From NCBI RefSeq assembly GCF_029714185.1, contig NZ_CP121671.1, positions 3,286,001 to 3,350,000 of the forward strand: a stretch of 64,000 nt of DNA, written 5' to 3'. Shown here piece by piece: positions 51,581 through 60,411 of this stretch; within the stretch, counting starts at the first letter, position 1; every line of letters starts with the position of its first letter. The notes beneath the pieces are model-generated. The model was not told the DNA's origin and did not search any database. It saw only the letters and a program-made list of their open reading frames with translations. The position numbers were made by a program, and so were the translations under genes. Origin of the DNA: Halobacillus naozhouensis. GTDB taxonomy: Bacteria; Bacillota; Bacilli; Bacillales; Halobacillaceae.

Positions 51581-51632
51581 CCTTATCCTCCCTCCTCTTT
51601 TGGACACATGGTTATATCTAATGATTCTTCTC

Positions 51633-53411
51633 TTATTCCTTAATGATTCCTTTATCTCTCAAAATAGCTAACGTGATTTTTGCCGCCTTGCTTCCATAAC
51701 TATTATCTTGATTTTGTATATTAGTTGCAAAGAAATAAGTATTGTCCTTGGTCTCTACATATCCAATAAACCAACCGTTTATATTCTTTCCATTAACATT
51801 GCCGGTACCAGTTTTCCCGGAGAGCCTTGCCTCATCGTATATTTCTAATAAAAGAGAATCTTTAACTTTTTGGATATTCTTACTTTCGAATCCAAACTGA
51901 TTTGTATAAAACGCCATCAATAATTGTACTTGTTCGACTGGAGAAATTTTTAATGAAGATTCCAGCCAATAGTCTGTTCCACCAGAAATATTATAATTCC
52001 CATAACCTATCTGTTTCAAATAAGCTTGGGTGGTATCTCGCGGGACTTTTTGGTCTAATTCCCTAAAATACCAGGTTACTGAGTTTTTCATAGCTGTCGA
52101 TAAGTTATGGTCCTTATTCCAAGATTCATAAGGATATTTCGTGCCATTCCATTTCATTGTGGAGTGGTCACGTGTTATTACCCCTAACTCTAATCCAATT
52201 AATGCGATATAAATTTTGTAAGTAGAATTCGGGGAAACTCTCAGCGTACTTTTACCTTTATCATAGATGGTATATTGGTCAGATTTCATATCATACAAAA
52301 CAAAACTTCCATTATACCCATCAAAATATTCGCTTAAATCCTCATAATGCGTGCCTTCATTATTAAAATCATAACGGCTATTATTCGCCGCCATGGCAGA
52401 AATAAATGGTAGCTGACTTGCTATAATGACACCCGCAAGAGTAAAAATTGAAATACTCTTCAGCTTCAACCACTTCGATTCAGTCGTAAACGCTGCAATT
52501 TTTTCAATTCGTTTTTTAATTTGATTCTTGGGGCCATTAAACTGATTAGTCCAAGTATAATTCTTCGAGTGCGATGCTGGATCCACGAAATGAATAATCG
52601 TATTCCCATAGTCTAGATAACAATGCTCATCCAAAGATTTTAAAACAGCCGTATCACAAGCAATCTCACGGTCTAACCTCATTTCTTTAAAAGCCATCCA
52701 CACAAGTGGATTAAACCAGTAAAAAATTTGATAAAGGATGGTGAGGTAATTCGTTGCGATATCTCTGGTTTTATAGTGATACAGTTCATGCATAAAAATG
52801 TATTTAATATTTTCTGTAGACATCTTTTCATCGAGATGCCTCGGCAGTAAAATGCAAGTCTTAAACAGCCCGAACGTCATTGGAGATTTGACTAGCGATG
52901 ATTCTCCTACGAATAAAGGTTTAGATATCTTTAAACGATGCTTGCACTCTTCAAATAGCTGTAAAACGTCTTCATTGTGCAGGACAGTTGCTGTATCTTT
53001 AATTTTCTTTAATTTGAACCAAGCATGCAGGGCCAGACCAGCCATAACCAACATGCCTGCAACCCAAATGCTGGCTAATGCAATATTCAAAAAATCCAGA
53101 TTGAGACGATTGACAGATACCGTAAAGTCTTTCATCCAGTTTTCGTTACTAAGCCCTGCACCATCTGTGTTGTTGATAAAAGGAGTGCTCATTCTATTGC
53201 TTTGATTCATATCGAATGAAAAGAAATGATTTTCAAAATGAATCAACTGCTTCGGTATAAATGGAAGTGTCAACGCGATTAACAATAAAAACCATATATT
53301 GTATTGCCATTTCGCTGAAAGGTGTTTCGAAAATAATTTCTTAATCAGCATAATCATCACTATAGTAATAGAGGACACTATAAAACTAGTTACTAAATGA
53401 GTGAAAAACAT
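51633..53411 (-). CDS. blaR1: BlaR1 family beta-lactam sensor/transducer (M56 protease + penicillin-binding domain)
   Basis: 592 residues. The N-terminal membrane part contains the M56 zinc site HELYH near residue 208 and four helices. The extracellular C-terminal sensor, from about 345, has the acylated serine in STYK near 396 and KTG near 550, as in class D-type beta-lactam-binding folds. On binding a beta-lactam the cytoplasmic protease is activated and BlaI is lost. The start is the ATG after GGAGGTAAGAAAA. It is divergent from the beta-lactamase gene. Confidence 0.92.
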   Translation of the reverse strand: MFFTHLVTSFIVSSITIVMIMLIKKLFSKHLSAKWQYNIWFLLLIALTLPFIPKQLIHFENHFFSFDMNQSNRMSTPFINNTDGAGLSNENWMKDFTVSVNRLNLDFLNIALASIWVAGMLVMAGLALHAWFKLKKIKDTATVLHNEDVLQLFEECKHRLKISKPLFVGESSLVKSPMTFGLFKTCILLPRHLDEKMSTENIKYIFMHELYHYKTRDIATNYLTILYQIFYWFNPLVWMAFKEMRLDREIACDTAVLKSLDEHCYLDYGNTIIHFVDPASHSKNYTWTNQFNGPKNQIKKRIEKIAAFTTESKWLKLKSISIFTLAGVIIASQLPFISAMAANNSRYDFNNEGTHYEDLSEYFDGYNGSFVLYDMKSDQYTIYDKGKSTLRVSPNSTYKIYIALIGLELGVITRDHSTMKWNGTKYPYESWNKDHNLSTAMKNSVTWYFRELDQKVPRDTTQAYLKQIGYGNYNISGGTDYWLESSLKISPVEQVQLLMAFYTNQFGFESKNIQKVKDSLLLEIYDEARLSGKTGTGNVNGKNINGWFIGYVETKDNTYFFATNIQNQDNSYGSKAAKITLAILRDKGIIKE

Positions 53412-53845
53412 TTTTCTTACCTCCATTTTCCGAAACTATGACTGCCGCTGATTTCTTCCAGGAAGGGTTAACAACCTCATCCCCAATTGTTGTTGAATAA
53501 TTTCTCTGTGGGCATTTGAAGTCTAATAATCCATTATTAGTTTATCAGTTTTCAGTTAAAATTGTTGGGATCTATCATACTCCGAGCTCAGTGGCTTTTT
53601 AAAAGAAAGTTATATATTCCTATATTTGGATTTAATGGGATTGACATTTCATTGACTACAATTGTAATATTGTATTACAGTTGTAGTCAATGAATTTGAA
53701 AAGGGGGGTATTAATTTTAATTTGTTCTTCGGAAACCATTGAGATTTATGTACAGTCATAGATGAATACGGTACAAGTTAGTCATTTCAGGTCAAATCAT
53801 TCAGTTAACTTTTTAAAAGATAAAAAGAAGAAAGAGGTTATCAAT
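53412..53845. other. Control region between blaR1 and the beta-lactamase gene
   Basis: About 430 bases without a supported gene apart from the shared operator and promoters described separately. The reading frame upstream of the beta-lactamase TTG is open but lacks a ribosome site. Confidence 0.6.
53641..53694. promoter_or_regulatory. BlaI operator with overlapping divergent promoters
   Basis: An inverted repeat with 19-base arms (one mismatch) runs from ATTGACTACAATTGTAATA to TATTACAGTTGTAGTCAAT. It contains the TACA/TGTA half-sites known for BlaI. The plus strand has TTGACA, 18 bases, TAATAT (53641-53670) for bla; the minus strand has TTGACT, 18 bases, TACAAT within the same repeat for blaR1. 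Confidence 0.75.
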
Positions 53846-54775
53846 TTGAAAAAAACATCTCAATACAAATCCATTATGCATAAATTTACACTGTTTATGT
53901 CGGTACTCGCATTAATTACACTCACCGCTTGCGTGAATGAAAACAGTTCAACCGCTTCCCCATCTAAAGAGGAGAACGAAGAGGGGCAAACAGTAAATAG
54001 AGATGAGAAGTTTGCCGAACTCGAGAATAAGTTTGACGCTCAAATCGGTGTCTATGCGATCGATACGGGAACGAATCAGACCATCGAATATCGAGCAGAT
54101 GAGCGATTCGCCTTTGCATCCACCTACAAAGCTTTGGCAGCAGCCATCATGCTTCAGCAGAACTCTATAGAAGATCTTAAGAAAGTCATTACTTACACCG
54201 AGGAGGATTTAGTTACCTATTCTCCAGTTACCAAGAAACACGTGGATACCGGCATGACAATTTTGGAACTAAGTGAAGCAGCGGTCCGGACCAGCGACAA
54301 CACCGCGGGGAACCTCTTACTTAAGGCGCTGGGAGGCCCCGATGGATTTGAAGATGCCTTAAGGCAAATCGGCGATAACGTGACCCAATCTGATCGATAC
54401 GAACCACACTTGAATGAATTCACTCCTGAAGATAGTCGTGATACCAGCACACCGCGAGCCCTTGCTACCAGTCTACAGGCATTCGCAGTCGGCGATTTGC
54501 TTTCTGGTGATAAACGTGAAATGTTCACGGATTGGTTGCGGGGCAATGCTACAGGAGATGCCCTGATTCGCGCGGGCGCACCTGAAGGATGGGTGGTCGG
54601 TGATAAGAGTGGGGCCGGAAGTTACGGAACGAGGAATGACATTGCAATTGTTTGGCCCCCAAACAGAGAACCAATCGCCATTGCGGTTATGTCCCGCCAT
54701 GATACGAAAGATGCTCAATATAATGATGCGCTGATTGCGCGTGCTGCCAAGGTCGCACTTAACGCCCTAAAGTGA
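53846..54775 (+). CDS. bla: Class A beta-lactamase (lipoprotein form)
   Basis: A serine beta-lactamase of 309 residues. All class A landmarks are present: STYK (active Ser92), SDN (about 150), EPHLNE (about 186) and KSG (about 254), the last in place of the more common KTG. TTG is the start, with AAGAAAGAGG upstream. The signal region ends in a lipobox LTAC, so it is probably membrane-anchored with a possible released form. It is divergent from blaR1-blaI and likely inducible. A terminator follows. Resistance spectrum cannot be told from the sequence. Confidence 0.93.
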   Translation: MKKTSQYKSIMHKFTLFMSVLALITLTACVNENSSTASPSKEENEEGQTVNRDEKFAELENKFDAQIGVYAIDTGTNQTIEYRADERFAFASTYKALAAAIMLQQNSIEDLKKVITYTEEDLVTYSPVTKKHVDTGMTILELSEAAVRTSDNTAGNLLLKALGGPDGFEDALRQIGDNVTQSDRYEPHLNEFTPEDSRDTSTPRALATSLQAFAVGDLLSGDKREMFTDWLRGNATGDALIRAGAPEGWVVGDKSGAGSYGTRNDIAIVWPPNREPIAIAVMSRHDTKDAQYNDALIARAAKVALNALK

Positions 54776-54940
54776 ATTGAATAACTTCGATATAGTGGGT
54801 GTTCTTGGATATAAATGATTTTGGATCAATCGAAATCCCTATGGGTGAGAAAATTCATCAAACCACACCACCATTTAGTATCAATTTATTAGTTAAATTG
54901 CAAAGGTTTAAGTCTTATTTTGCGTTAGGAAAAGAAAAAG

Positions 54941-54983
54941 GGTCACACATGTTAGTTAGGACTAACGTGTGTGACCTTCTATT
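54941..54983 (+). terminator. Terminator after the beta-lactamase gene
   Basis: GGTCACACATGTTAGT pairs over 16 bp with ACTAACGTGTGTGACC (one G-U), loop TAGG, then TTCTATTT. Confidence 0.8.
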
Positions 54984-55038
54984 TATTTACCATAAAATGT
55001 AAATTTTTGTTCACCTAAAAGCTTCTAAATCTATAATC

Positions 55039-55362
55039 TTAATTCATTATGAGACTGGTGATATACAGAATAGCAATGGTTGCAGCCAATAACCATTCGT
55101 GATAATAAGCTTTGGACTGCCTGTCTTCCTTCCATTCTTCAAAACCTCTTGCTATAAATATGGCGCAAAATAATAAGAACATGAGGGCTGGCGTTACACT
55201 CTCGGAATTGGCCATAGAGAAAATACACAAAATAATAAGTATGTAGATGATAGATTCAATCACTATGTATATTCTTTTCCTATCCTCATCTAATAATCCC
55301 TTATGCTTAATTTTGAATCGTCTCTTCAAGTAAAATTCCTTTATACATAAATATGCGATCAT
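55039..55362 (-). CDS. DUF4181-like membrane protein (107 aa)
   Basis: A small membrane protein with three helices and a basic loop (KRRFKIKHKG). The later segment RGFEEWKEDRQSKAYYHEWL resembles the DUF4181 family of Bacillaceae from memory. The reading frame stays open for about 16 codons upstream of this ATG without a standard start codon, so the true N-terminus is uncertain. It follows the 251-residue membrane protein by about 50 bases on the same strand. Function unknown. Confidence 0.55.
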   Translation of the reverse strand: MIAYLCIKEFYLKRRFKIKHKGLLDEDRKRIYIVIESIIYILIILCIFSMANSESVTPALMFLLFCAIFIARGFEEWKEDRQSKAYYHEWLLAATIAILYITSLIMN

Positions 55363-55413
55363 CGTAATCGGAACTAGTAATAAGAAGGGGTTGATACCAT
55401 CACCACCCGTAAG

Positions 55414-56169
55414 TTAAACGTTAATCTCCCATTCCACCTTAAATCTTCCTAAGGATACACCATTTCCAGTCACTACAATATAATAGGTTCCTTTAGTTTC
55501 CGCTGCCACCATCATTCTTTCTCCGCGTGGTTTCATGGGCACTTTCTTACCACTTTCGTTTTCTACAGAGTGCCCGATTCTTCCCCTTTCGGATTCAATA
55601 TTGAATAAGAGCTTTTCACCTTTTTCGAGATGAATAGGAATCTCATGCATGCCATCAAAATAGGAGAAGGACGCTTGAAAACTAGTTTTTGTTCGGTCTG
55701 CTGTCCAGTGCTGTTTTTCAGTAAAATCGATGGTCAATGAAATGGCCACACAGGTTGGAATGACAAGAGCAAATAACCACGCCCATTTCAGTCTTTTGGC
55801 AAAAAGTTTTACACCAACATAAAATAATACGGCTGCAAGCGATCCAAGCGGACCAGCTATCAATACGTATTCCAATGAACCCTTATATAACACAAAGAAT
55901 ATCGCACATCCTGCTGTGATATAAAGAAGGAGTCTATAACGTTTTACCGATGGGACGACCCTTAACAGACCATCAATTAGAATTGAACAACTAATTCCAT
56001 ACCCATAAAAGAATAACCAAAATATCGGGTTGGAAGCTGTTTCAACGAAATCATACATGTCAAATGAGGCAAGCATTAATGCATAAAGAGCAAATATCGA
56101 TAATGAAAAGCCAGCTCCTATTAATTTTGTATAAAGGTAATATATCGTTTGTCTTACTGAACCCTGCAA
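55414..56169 (-). CDS. Membrane protein with C-terminal extracellular domain (251 aa)
   Basis: Five predicted helices fill residues 10-165. The last 85 residues look like a small beta-sandwich (IPIHLEKGEKLLFNIESE, GTYYIVVTGN), similar in outline to pre-peptidase-type or carbohydrate-binding beta domains. I do not recognise the family. It lies upstream of the DUF4181-like gene in the same direction and may be cotranscribed. Confidence 0.6.
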   Translation of the reverse strand: MQGSVRQTIYYLYTKLIGAGFSLSIFALYALMLASFDMYDFVETASNPIFWLFFYGYGISCSILIDGLLRVVPSVKRYRLLLYITAGCAIFFVLYKGSLEYVLIAGPLGSLAAVLFYVGVKLFAKRLKWAWLFALVIPTCVAISLTIDFTEKQHWTADRTKTSFQASFSYFDGMHEIPIHLEKGEKLLFNIESERGRIGHSVENESGKKVPMKPRGERMMVAAETKGTYYIVVTGNGVSLGRFKVEWEINV

Positions 56170-56384
56170 AACCGCATCTTCCTAACCTTCTGTTATTGCA
56201 TCGAGTTAATCGATTGCTCAACCTATCCCCATGTATCATGGGCAGCATATAGTTTAACACATAATGGTAATTGAACCCATGCAAAAGACGCCCTCTCATA
56301 CAAAAGAAGCGCGCCGATTTTTGAACTATTTTTACATATCTATCCCACCTGGTGAACACCAAGCGGGATAAGTTTTGTTAAGAA

Positions 56385-57044
56385 CTATTCATCATCATAA
56401 GCATTTAATGCGTTCACGCCGTGAGCAAGAGCAGAGCCAGCTTTAAGTGCAGTGGCAACCATAATAGCTTCAGCTATTTCTTCCTTACCAGCCCCTTGTT
56501 TTTTCGAACCCCTTGTATGGATGTCTATGCAATAGGGGCAGCCTGTCGTATGAGCAACGGCAAGTGCGATCAATTCCTTCTCCATTGCTCCAATTAAGCC
56601 CGGCTTCATCGCCTGTTTGTCGAAATCAACAAACGCCTTAAATGCATCACCGTTCAACTCAGAGAATTCTTTCAACCTTTTAAAGTATTCTTTACGATAA
56701 AGTTCCTCTTGTCCGTTTTCGTCATAGGCATTTAACGCGTTTACACCATGGGCAATCGCAGACCCAGCCTTCAACGTGGTAGCGACCATAATGGCCTCAC
56801 CCATTTCCTCCTTTGACGCCTCTTGTTTTTTAACATTTTTCACATGAAGGTCAATACAGTACGGGCACCCCGTCGTATGGGCAACAGCAACGGCTATTAA
56901 CTCCTTTACTTTCGCCGAGAGCTTTCCAGCAGCTAAAGCCTTTTGGTCAAAATTGCCAAAGGCGCGAAAAGCATCAGGGGCAAGTTGTTCGAACTCTCCA
57001 AGTCGATTGAAGTTAGATTGTTGATACAAGACGTCTTGAGTCAT
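56385..57044 (-). CDS. Carboxymuconolactone decarboxylase / AhpD-like protein with two tandem domains
   Basis: 219 residues made of two similar halves (about 8-100 and 117-219). Each half has the redox motif TTGCPYCID with a Cys pair, the following His, and a repeat of ATxLKAGSAxAHGVNALNAYD. AhpD-like proteins reduce peroxiredoxins or act as thiol-dependent peroxidases. A single-domain AhpD is the usual form, so this is an internal gene duplication. The ATG follows GGAGGGGAAATC. Monocistronic. Confidence 0.87.
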   Translation of the reverse strand: MTQDVLYQQSNFNRLGEFEQLAPDAFRAFGNFDQKALAAGKLSAKVKELIAVAVAHTTGCPYCIDLHVKNVKKQEASKEEMGEAIMVATTLKAGSAIAHGVNALNAYDENGQEELYRKEYFKRLKEFSELNGDAFKAFVDFDKQAMKPGLIGAMEKELIALAVAHTTGCPYCIDIHTRGSKKQGAGKEEIAEAIMVATALKAGSALAHGVNALNAYDDE

Positions 57045-57202
57045 GATTTCCCCTCCAGTAATTTTCTGAAAAATTTAAATCTATTAAAAGAATACTATCA
57101 ACCATTTCACGTGACAACTTAAAGACATTAGATTTCCCAATATGAATCAGCCGAAGTTATGGTGCATGCAATAAGTGAATATCCACCCTATAATTTCAAT
57201 GC

Positions 57203-58762
57203 CTATCCTAGTTCAGAATGATCAGCTTTATCTTGAGATTCTTCATGGGAATTGTCTCTAATCGTTTTCATCACCTGATTAGTAGAATCGCTGACTTCTG
57301 CCTTAAAATATGGCTCATAGGCTTCAAGCGGGGCCTTTTTAGTGAAATATACGGCGAGTAACACCCCTATTAATGATGCTGAAACCGCTATTACGAATGG
57401 CGTCGTATTACCCATAGCCTTCGCCACAATATAAACAACTGAGCCAATGATGATCCCAGCATAGGCTCCTGCCCTATTCATTCTCTTCCAGTAAAGTCCC
57501 AGGAAGACAACCAGGAAAAACGCCGCACCAAATCCTCCATAAACATAGACAAAGCCCATGGCTAAGAACCAAGGTGGATTAATAGCCAGAATTACCGCTG
57601 CGGTTGCAATAGCAAATATACTGATTCGCAGCCAGTTCTTAAATTTTCGGTCACTGATCCTTTTTGGAGATATATTCAAATACACATCATAATAGAGAGA
57701 AGTGGCACAGTGCAGCAGCATTGAATTCGCAGTAGATATGGCAGCCGCACAAATAGCAACCAGTGTAATGCCCCCGACAATAGGTGGTGTGTACTCCTGG
57801 ATAACTAATGGAATAATGTAGTCTGTCGTTTTCCCTGCAGGTATGCTAGGTAACAGAACTTTCGCCCCTAATCCAATGACGATTAATGGACCCATGATAA
57901 AAATTAGAACTAGAATGGTTCCCATGACCTGCAATATCGCAACTTTGACATTTTTAGGAGCCAGCATCCGTGTTACCCAGTGCGGTGAAGAAGGAGTTCC
58001 TAATGAATTGGAGATAAAAATGGAAAACAATGTACCAAAGCCAAATGTCCCTAAAGGAGACAGCAAAATGCCCTCATCAAGGGGCGGCCCACCTACATTT
58101 GTAGGCGCTGTAGTCGTCGCAAGCGTTTCTACTATATTTCCGAGTCCACCTGTTAGCGACCATACTACGCCGCTCGCCAGTAATACTCCGATGGCAATCA
58201 AAACGGTGTTTAAAGTATCTGTCGCAGCAACAGACCAAAATCCTCCAACACTTGTGATTAAGATAAATATTAAGAAGCCAAAGATTGCTAGTTTATAATC
58301 AATGCCTGTTATGCTGGAAAACACAATTCCAAAGCCAGTCACCTGGATATTAACTAACAACAAATAACCAATAAACATTAAGATGCCGACAATCGCTTGC
58401 AGCGTGCTTTTTTTCTGGAAGGGTTCAAACCTAAGACGAATAAATTCCGGAAAAGTCCTGGCTGGTTTTTCTGGCCGCCTTATTTTGTAGGCCACAATGG
58501 GGATTAACGCTCCTCCAAAGCACCAGCCCGCTACCCAGCCTATGACAGCTGCCACACCTGAACTGTACAAATAGCCAGGGACCCCCACGACCGAAGCCAC
58601 ACTGACCCATGTTGCTGCCGTCGTGCCAATCCCCATGATTAATCCCATTCTATGTCCACCAGTCGTATAATCATCGACTGATTCTGCAGTTTTCAAGCTT
58701 TTTACATTTGCCCATATTAGAAAGATTATATAAAAACTGAATACAACCAAATACCATATCAT
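57203..58762 (-). CDS. Sodium:solute symporter (SSS family), predicted methionine-related transporter
   Basis: A 519-residue symporter with about thirteen helices and the SSS layout (DDYTTGGHRMG near residue 31, GTPSSPHWVTRMLA in the middle). It couples sodium entry to uptake of a small organic solute. The C-terminal 40 residues are charged and cytoplasmic. It follows a 44-residue accessory gene and a SAM-I riboswitch, so it is expressed when S-adenosylmethionine is low. I infer that the solute is methionine or a precursor; the family also carries proline, pantothenate and acetate. Confidence 0.88.
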   Translation of the reverse strand: MIWYLVVFSFYIIFLIWANVKSLKTAESVDDYTTGGHRMGLIMGIGTTAATWVSVASVVGVPGYLYSSGVAAVIGWVAGWCFGGALIPIVAYKIRRPEKPARTFPEFIRLRFEPFQKKSTLQAIVGILMFIGYLLLVNIQVTGFGIVFSSITGIDYKLAIFGFLIFILITSVGGFWSVAATDTLNTVLIAIGVLLASGVVWSLTGGLGNIVETLATTTAPTNVGGPPLDEGILLSPLGTFGFGTLFSIFISNSLGTPSSPHWVTRMLAPKNVKVAILQVMGTILVLIFIMGPLIVIGLGAKVLLPSIPAGKTTDYIIPLVIQEYTPPIVGGITLVAICAAAISTANSMLLHCATSLYYDVYLNISPKRISDRKFKNWLRISIFAIATAAVILAINPPWFLAMGFVYVYGGFGAAFFLVVFLGLYWKRMNRAGAYAGIIIGSVVYIVAKAMGNTTPFVIAVSASLIGVLLAVYFTKKAPLEAYEPYFKAEVSDSTNQVMKTIRDNSHEESQDKADHSELG

Positions 58763-58788
58763 GTGTAACCAACTTCCTTCCTAAAACC

Positions 58789-58923
58789 TTATTTGTACTT
58801 GAATAATCGCCCAGTGGCCCCCCACCGTTTAACACCTGATTTTTCGACTTTGTAACAGAGGAATGTACCTAATAGAAAGGAAAAAACCATCGTCCCCACC
58901 CAAGTCATCATCGCTATTACCAT
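58789..58923 (-). CDS. Symporter small accessory protein (44 aa)
   Basis: ATG with GAGGGGAGGG upstream, a single hydrophobic segment at about residues 2-23 (MMTWVGTMVFSFLLGTFLCY) and a basic end. It lies 26 bases before the symporter and after the riboswitch. Small single-helix proteins of this type are often found next to sodium:solute symporters and are thought to be their accessory subunits. It is too short for most gene finders. Confidence 0.7.
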   Translation of the reverse strand: MVIAMMTWVGTMVFSFLLGTFLCYKVEKSGVKRWGATGRLFKYK

Positions 58924-59012
58924 ATGAAAATCCCTCCCCTCTGAATGTTGCCCGCTCCTATTCAGATACGAACATCAATTAATAACTTTTCACCAGCCCT
59001 CCTTTTAAATAT

Positions 59013-59195
59013 AAAAAAACCCTTCACTCACGAAGAGAGAAGGGTCGAATGCAACCGTTTTACCGTTTGCCAATCGATTCTCATCTTCGGAATAGCTTTC
59101 GCCTTCCTCTGAAATTGGCACCGTACACCGTAGATGGATCTGCCGGTTGCCGAGGCTTCATAGGGTCAGTCCCTCAACCTCTCTTGATAAGAAAA
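59013..59195 (-). ncRNA. SAM-I riboswitch (S-box leader) with terminator
   Basis: The minus strand contains the S-box core in order: CTTATCAAGAGAGG, GAGGGACTGACCCTATGAAG, CCTCGGCAACC, GGTGCCAATTT, then GATGAGAA closing P1. It ends at a terminator ACCCTTC...GAAGGGT followed by TTTTTTTAT. It lies about 90 bases upstream of the symporter accessory gene. High SAM should stop transcription. Confidence 0.95.
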
Positions 59196-59333
59196 TTTAA
59201 AATATTCAAGTAAGAGCTAGGCTTAATTCTATCATAATGAACGATTTAATCAATTCTTTCTTGGCATACTGCTCTGACAAAAGGGATATGTAGGTAAAAC
59301 CAAAAGAATAGAATCATAGTTCTGCAAAAAAGA

Positions 59334-59362
59334 TTGTAACGAATCAAATTTAATGATAATAT
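59334..59362 (+). promoter_or_regulatory. Sigma-A promoter of the PPDK operon
   Basis: TTGTAA, a 17-base spacer, then TAATAT. Confidence 0.6.
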
Positions 59363-59379
59363 ACTATTCAACTAAACAG

Positions 59380-59423
59380 TATGACATATTTAAGTGATAT
59401 CTCGAATATTGGTATGACACAAT
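59380..59423 (+). promoter_or_regulatory. CcpN-like operator pair
   Basis: TATGACATATT (59380-59390) fits the CcpN consensus TRTGHYATAYW exactly. A second box TATGACACAAT starts 33 bases later and fits in part. Both lie downstream of the promoter. CcpN represses gluconeogenic genes on glycolytic carbon. Confidence 0.5.
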
Positions 59424-59586
59424 ACTTTAACGAGGCAAATTACTGCTTAATGGTTTTAGAATCCTTTGTCTACTTTAGCGAGTACATACAAGGTGCCTAT
59501 CTAGCAGACTAGCAAACCACAACGCAACCAAGAACGGCTAAGTGATCGAGCGAACACTAAACTCTAACAGAATAGGAAGGTCGGAT

Positions 59587-60411
59587 GTGAAAAATAAAGA
59601 AATTGTCTATGTAGTTTCTGATTCCGTCGGAGAAACGGCCGAGCTGATGGTAAAAGCCGTTTCAAGTCAATTTAATAAGAGCGACGTAGAGATCCAGCAT
59701 ATCTCCTATGTGGAGGATACTCAGGATCTTAACAATGTTATTGCTGTCGCGAAATATACTCATTCTATCATTGCCTACACGATCGTCATTCCCTCTTTAA
59801 AGCAATATCTTGACGAAAGAACACGTGAGGAAGGAATAATTGCAGTGGATTTAATGAATCCGCTTATGCAGGCATTTATGCAAAAATTTGATGCGGCGCC
59901 CGAACGGCAGCCAGGGTTAATGAGAAAGTTGGATGATAACTATTTTCGAAGAGTTGAAGCCATTGAGTTTGCGGTAAAGTACGATGATGGGCAGGACATC
60001 CGAGGAATTAAGCGGGCAGACATTGTATTAATTGGGGTTTCCAGGACATCAAAGACTCCCCTCTCCATGTATTTGGCCAACAAAAAGTTCAAGGTGGCCA
60101 ATGTGCCGCTAGTCCCAGAAATACCTCCACCTGATGAACTTTTTGATATTCCAAAAAGCAACTGTATCGGTTTAGTGATCACACCAGATAAGTTAAATGA
60201 AATTCGTGAAGAACGATTAAAACACTTAGGATTAACCACCCAGGCGAACTATGCAAAACTAGATCGGATCCTTGAGGAACTGGATTATTCAGAGAAGATT
60301 ATGAAACGAATAGGCTGTCCCATCATTAATGTCTCCAACAAAGCGGTAGAAGAGACAGCCGATTTGATATTAGCCATGTTAAAAAAAAGGAGAGTTATGT
60401 ACCATGAATAA
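59587..60411 (+). CDS. Pyruvate, phosphate dikinase regulatory protein (bifunctional kinase/pyrophosphorylase, DUF299)
   Basis: 274 residues from a GTG with AGGAAGG upstream. The family start VYVVSDSVGETAELM and the P-loop GVSRTSKTP near residue 150 are present. These proteins add phosphate from ADP to a threonine of PPDK to switch it off, and remove it with phosphate to switch it on. The related PSRP acts on PEP synthetase, but the next gene encodes PPDK and overlaps the stop, so PPDK is the target here. Bacillus YqfL is the homologue, beside ccpN. Confidence 0.9.
   Translation: MKNKEIVYVVSDSVGETAELMVKAVSSQFNKSDVEIQHISYVEDTQDLNNVIAVAKYTHSIIAYTIVIPSLKQYLDERTREEGIIAVDLMNPLMQAFMQKFDAAPERQPGLMRKLDDNYFRRVEAIEFAVKYDDGQDIRGIKRADIVLIGVSRTSKTPLSMYLANKKFKVANVPLVPEIPPPDELFDIPKSNCIGLVITPDKLNEIREERLKHLGLTTQANYAKLDRILEELDYSEKIMKRIGCPIINVSNKAVEETADLILAMLKKRRVMYHE

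Larger units (their letters stand above)
59196..59586. other. Intergenic region between the S-box leader and the PPDK operon
   Basis: About 390 bases. It holds the promoter and two CcpN-like boxes of the PPDK operon and the unlocated promoter of the symporter operon. No supported gene. Confidence 0.6.

Noticed and set aside
54799..55002. 67-residue open frame after the beta-lactamase
   Set aside because: No ribosome site, and the terminator hairpin lies inside the frame.
56341..56370. Hairpin TATCCCACCTGGTG/CACCAAGCGGGATA as terminator of the AhpD-like gene
   Set aside because: The stem is good, but no T-run follows on the minus strand, so a terminator call is not supported.
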